Source of the DNA: JACPFN01 sp964406135
GTDB lineage: Bacteria > Babelota > Babeliae > Babelales > Chromulinivoraceae
Length of the DNA: 64,000 nt
Direction: 5' to 3'
Assembly (NCBI GenBank): GCA_964406135.1
Contig: CAYOQO010000006.1
Span: 1-64,000 of the forward strand
Shown: in pieces, positions 61,694 through 64,000 of the stretch
Layout of the letters: the number at the start of each line of letters is the position of its first letter
Numbering within the stretch: position 1 is the first letter of the stretch
Notes under the pieces: model-generated
The model's input: only the letters and a program-made list of their open reading frames with translations
What the model was told of the DNA's origin: nothing
Database searches by the model: none
Position numbers and translations under genes: made by a program

Positions 61694-63766
61694 ATGAAAT
61701 TTTCTTCTGTGTTCACAAGTCGAATAATTTTTTCTTTTGTTATATTTTCTTTTACATCTGCTCTGGCACTCGAAATTAAACAAAGTGATGCTGTTGTGGC
61801 CCCAGAAGCCCAAGAAGATGGCTTGAGTGAAGCATTAAATAATGCTGTAAAAAAAGAAGTTCTTGAAATTAAAAAAGTAACAACGAAGAAAAAATCTAAA
61901 AAAGATGACAATCCTGATAAAATTCAATTTAAAACTGACAATTTAACTGTTAATATTGGTGGCAAGGTTAACAATGAAACGTTCTTTGCAAACAATATGA
62001 ATTTTTTAAATGCTGATGTTGCAAATGACTCTACTGCTTTTGTTCGTACAACGTTTGACTTGTGGTCAATGCTTTCTCAGGGTAATGAAGACGAACCGCG
62101 TTTGATGTTTTATGATACGCTGCGATTTCGTTTCAAATGGGGTAGTGTGACTGATGTTAAAAGTGATGCAAGTTCAGTTACGATTTCAAACACAAAATTT
62201 GATGTTAAAGGTACTGCAACAAATAAACATTTGTTGTGGATGCGTGAATCTTGGTTGAAAGTTCGCTTGGGAGAAATTAATGAACATAATAACTATGTTC
62301 AAATTGGTTTAATTCCGTATCAGGTTGGTCGCGGTATTTCTTTAGGTGCAGCGTATGATGCATTAGGATTCTTGGGTTTTGCTCCAGGTTCATCTATTGA
62401 TCAATATGCTCCAGCAGTTTTATTTAGCTTTAATCCTGTATCTGAACGTTTTGTATTTGATATCTATTTCGCATTACTTGAAAATAAACAAACATCGCTG
62501 AGCGAAACTGAAGAAATTGTGCGAACAGGGGAATTGGGCCAAGCTTGTGGGAAGCGTGGTGTTGGTCGACAATCATTTTTAACTGCACTGCGTAGTGATA
62601 TACATATTTGGGATCAATATGATAACCGAGTTGATTTTGAACCGTATATAGTAATTCAACATGCGCCTGATCAAGATTTAGAATTTTCAAATGATGATGA
62701 TTCATATTTGACAACCACCGGAGCTTCAATTGAAGGTAACTTTGGTAAAGTTAGTTGGGGTATAGAGGGTGCGCGCAATTTTGGGCAACTTGATGTTAAG
62801 CCTTGGGATCGCAACAAAACAAAAGTTGTTAGAAATAGTGATGGTATTTTGATTGAGCAGTATACAAAAGTTTACACTTCAGATCCTGCAACAACACTTA
62901 AGCCAACATCTGCAACAATTACATCACAAGCAGCAACAATTGTTGCTGCATCACCAAAAAATCGTTTTGAAAATGGTAAATTAATTGGAACAATTGCTGG
63001 ATCTCCATCAATTGATCTTTACAATGCATTTGATCGTTTCCGTCCGGCGCAAACACGTCATGCTTCAGGATATTTCTTTGTTGCTGACGCGACGTATGAT
63101 TTTGTTCCAAAAATATTTAACGCCTCTTTGGGTGTTGGTTATGCATCAGGGTTTATTGATGAACAGCAAGATGTTAATAAATTAACTGATGCGCAGTTGC
63201 TCAACGAGCAGTTTACTGCATTTATTCCATTGCAATCTGTATACAGCGGTAAACGTTTACGTCACTTAGTTTTATTTAACCAAGGTGTCCCTCGATTTAA
63301 CGTTCGATTGCCAAATGAAAATTTGTTTAATGTCAACACGACTTCAGTATTGCAACCAGATGCAGTTAATGAAATGACCAATATCGCATTTATTGGTACG
63401 CGATTTGATTGGAAAGTTCAAGCATTAAAAAAACATGGTGTTAACATTGTGCAAAATATTATTGCATACTGGTCGCCTGAAACAGCGCATTTCCCAACAG
63501 CAACAAAAACAGTTCAATTGAACGATTCAGAATCTGTCGTGGTAACTACAGCATCAGAACAGTCAGATAATTTTATTGGAACAGAATTTACTGTAGAATT
63601 TTCAGCACTGTTTTATGAAAAATGGAAAATGGCTGGATACTTTGGTCTATTGTTACCAGGAAAACATTATAAAGATATGTCTGGTACTCTTATAAAAAAA
63701 TATAATGAAGTAACTGGTTGTGATGTTGGATATGTTGGTAACATTGGTATTGCATACTTCTTCTAA
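61694..63766 (+). CDS. Large outer-membrane beta-barrel protein 2
   Basis: A 690-residue tandem paralogue of the preceding barrel: signal peptide (about 1-25), a charged lysine/glutamate-rich spacer absent from copy 1 (about 27-78, KKVTTKKKSKKDDNPDK) and a barrel domain with NYVQIGLIPYQVGRGISLGA, VYSGKRLRHLVLFNQG and AYWSPE. The terminal sequence is GNIGIAYFF, again ending in aromatic residues. The spacer could sit in the periplasm. It is followed after 20 bases by aspS. Confidence 0.86.
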   Translation: MKFSSVFTSRIIFSFVIFSFTSALALEIKQSDAVVAPEAQEDGLSEALNNAVKKEVLEIKKVTTKKKSKKDDNPDKIQFKTDNLTVNIGGKVNNETFFANNMNFLNADVANDSTAFVRTTFDLWSMLSQGNEDEPRLMFYDTLRFRFKWGSVTDVKSDASSVTISNTKFDVKGTATNKHLLWMRESWLKVRLGEINEHNNYVQIGLIPYQVGRGISLGAAYDALGFLGFAPGSSIDQYAPAVLFSFNPVSERFVFDIYFALLENKQTSLSETEEIVRTGELGQACGKRGVGRQSFLTALRSDIHIWDQYDNRVDFEPYIVIQHAPDQDLEFSNDDDSYLTTTGASIEGNFGKVSWGIEGARNFGQLDVKPWDRNKTKVVRNSDGILIEQYTKVYTSDPATTLKPTSATITSQAATIVAASPKNRFENGKLIGTIAGSPSIDLYNAFDRFRPAQTRHASGYFFVADATYDFVPKIFNASLGVGYASGFIDEQQDVNKLTDAQLLNEQFTAFIPLQSVYSGKRLRHLVLFNQGVPRFNVRLPNENLFNVNTTSVLQPDAVNEMTNIAFIGTRFDWKVQALKKHGVNIVQNIIAYWSPETAHFPTATKTVQLNDSESVVVTTASEQSDNFIGTEFTVEFSALFYEKWKMAGYFGLLLPGKHYKDMSGTLIKKYNEVTGCDVGYVGNIGIAYFF

Positions 63767-63786
63767 TTTAAATTGAGAAAAATTTC

Positions 63787-64000
63787 ATGAAACAAAGAAC
63801 AACGTATTGTGGGCTTGTCAATCAACAGCAGGTTGGTAAAGAAATTACGCTTATGGGTTGGGTGCATCGTCGACGAGATCATGGAGGATTAATTTTTATT
63901 GATCTTCGTGATCGTGAAGGATTGATGCAAATTGTTTTTAACTCTGATTTTGACAAAGTTGCGCATGAATTAGCACATAGCTTGCGTTCTGAATTTGTGA
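63787..64000 (+). CDS. aspS: Aspartyl-tRNA synthetase, 5' part
   Basis: The first 71 residues of a gene cut by the window end. The N-terminal OB-fold begins MKQRTTYCGLVN and carries LMGWVHRRRDHGGLIFIDLRD, REGLMQIVF, the bacterial AspRS anticodon-binding domain. Whether it is the discriminating or non-discriminating form cannot be told from this fragment. Confidence 0.93.
   Translation, partial: MKQRTTYCGLVNQQQVGKEITLMGWVHRRRDHGGLIFIDLRDREGLMQIVFNSDFDKVAHELAHSLRSEFV

Overview
The window is AT-rich, gene-dense bacterial DNA. It comes from a Gram-negative, peptidoglycan-making and probably host-associated bacterium with a reduced genome. Evidence for an outer membrane is a Skp/OmpH-like chaperone, two large tandem beta-barrel proteins ending in aromatic residues, Lgt and LspA; evidence for a wall is MraY, MurB, MurJ and Alr. 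About a third of the genes encode Sec-exported proteins with no recognisable function, alongside secreted ankyrin-repeat proteins, secreted proteases and a candidate CaaX tail. This gene mix best fits candidate phylum Dependentiae (TM6, the Babela type) or a similar endosymbiont lineage; that is an inference from gene content, not from a marker phylogeny.

Layout. 0-3.5 kb: tandem ankyrin genes, a small exported protein and a CorC/CNNM-type membrane protein. 3.6-12.5 kb: a leftward block with dnaG-rpoD, two paralogous small exported proteins, lgt, an ABC-F ATPase and mnmG, several overlapping by 4-14 bases. 12.7-19.6 kb: an island of exported proteins (two related families and an M48-like protease) separated by almost identical terminator hairpins, interrupted by mraY. 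19.7-28 kb: permease, TrmH-type methyltransferase, tgt, murB, trhO, a second M48-like protease and rpmG. 28.2-38.9 kb: pheT-lspA, a GIY-YIG gene boxed by 36-bp inverted palindromes, comF, alr, rlmB, pth-skp and orphan exported proteins. 39.0-39.7 kb: divergent ssrA (tmRNA) and initiator tRNA. 39.7-54.9 kb: murJ, three tandem exported proteins built like phage tail-fibre tips, a lipase-like hydrolase, ndk, rpsA, a SufU/IscU-like scaffold, a lysine-rich lipoprotein, an M16 protease, a ComEC without nuclease domain and a clostripain-type protease. 55.0-55.34 kb: a cluster of eight DnaA boxes with an AT-rich flank, the probable replication origin. 55.5-64 kb: mainly rightward genes (nusA, infB, two outer-membrane barrels, start of aspS) with nfo opposing them.

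Most notable are: (1) a tmRNA whose reading frame predicts a 46-residue tag containing a transmembrane-like segment built on an (AMF)n repeat, far longer than the usual tag of about ten residues; (2) an apparent oriC between a protease gene and nusA with no dnaA beside it, matching a change in gene orientation and, by eye, in base skew; (3) three tail-fibre-like genes with signal peptides and no other phage gene; (4) a minimal GIY-YIG unit bounded by inverted copies of a palindromic repeat family that is dispersed elsewhere in the window.

All function calls come from reading motifs and family resemblance; no database search was run.
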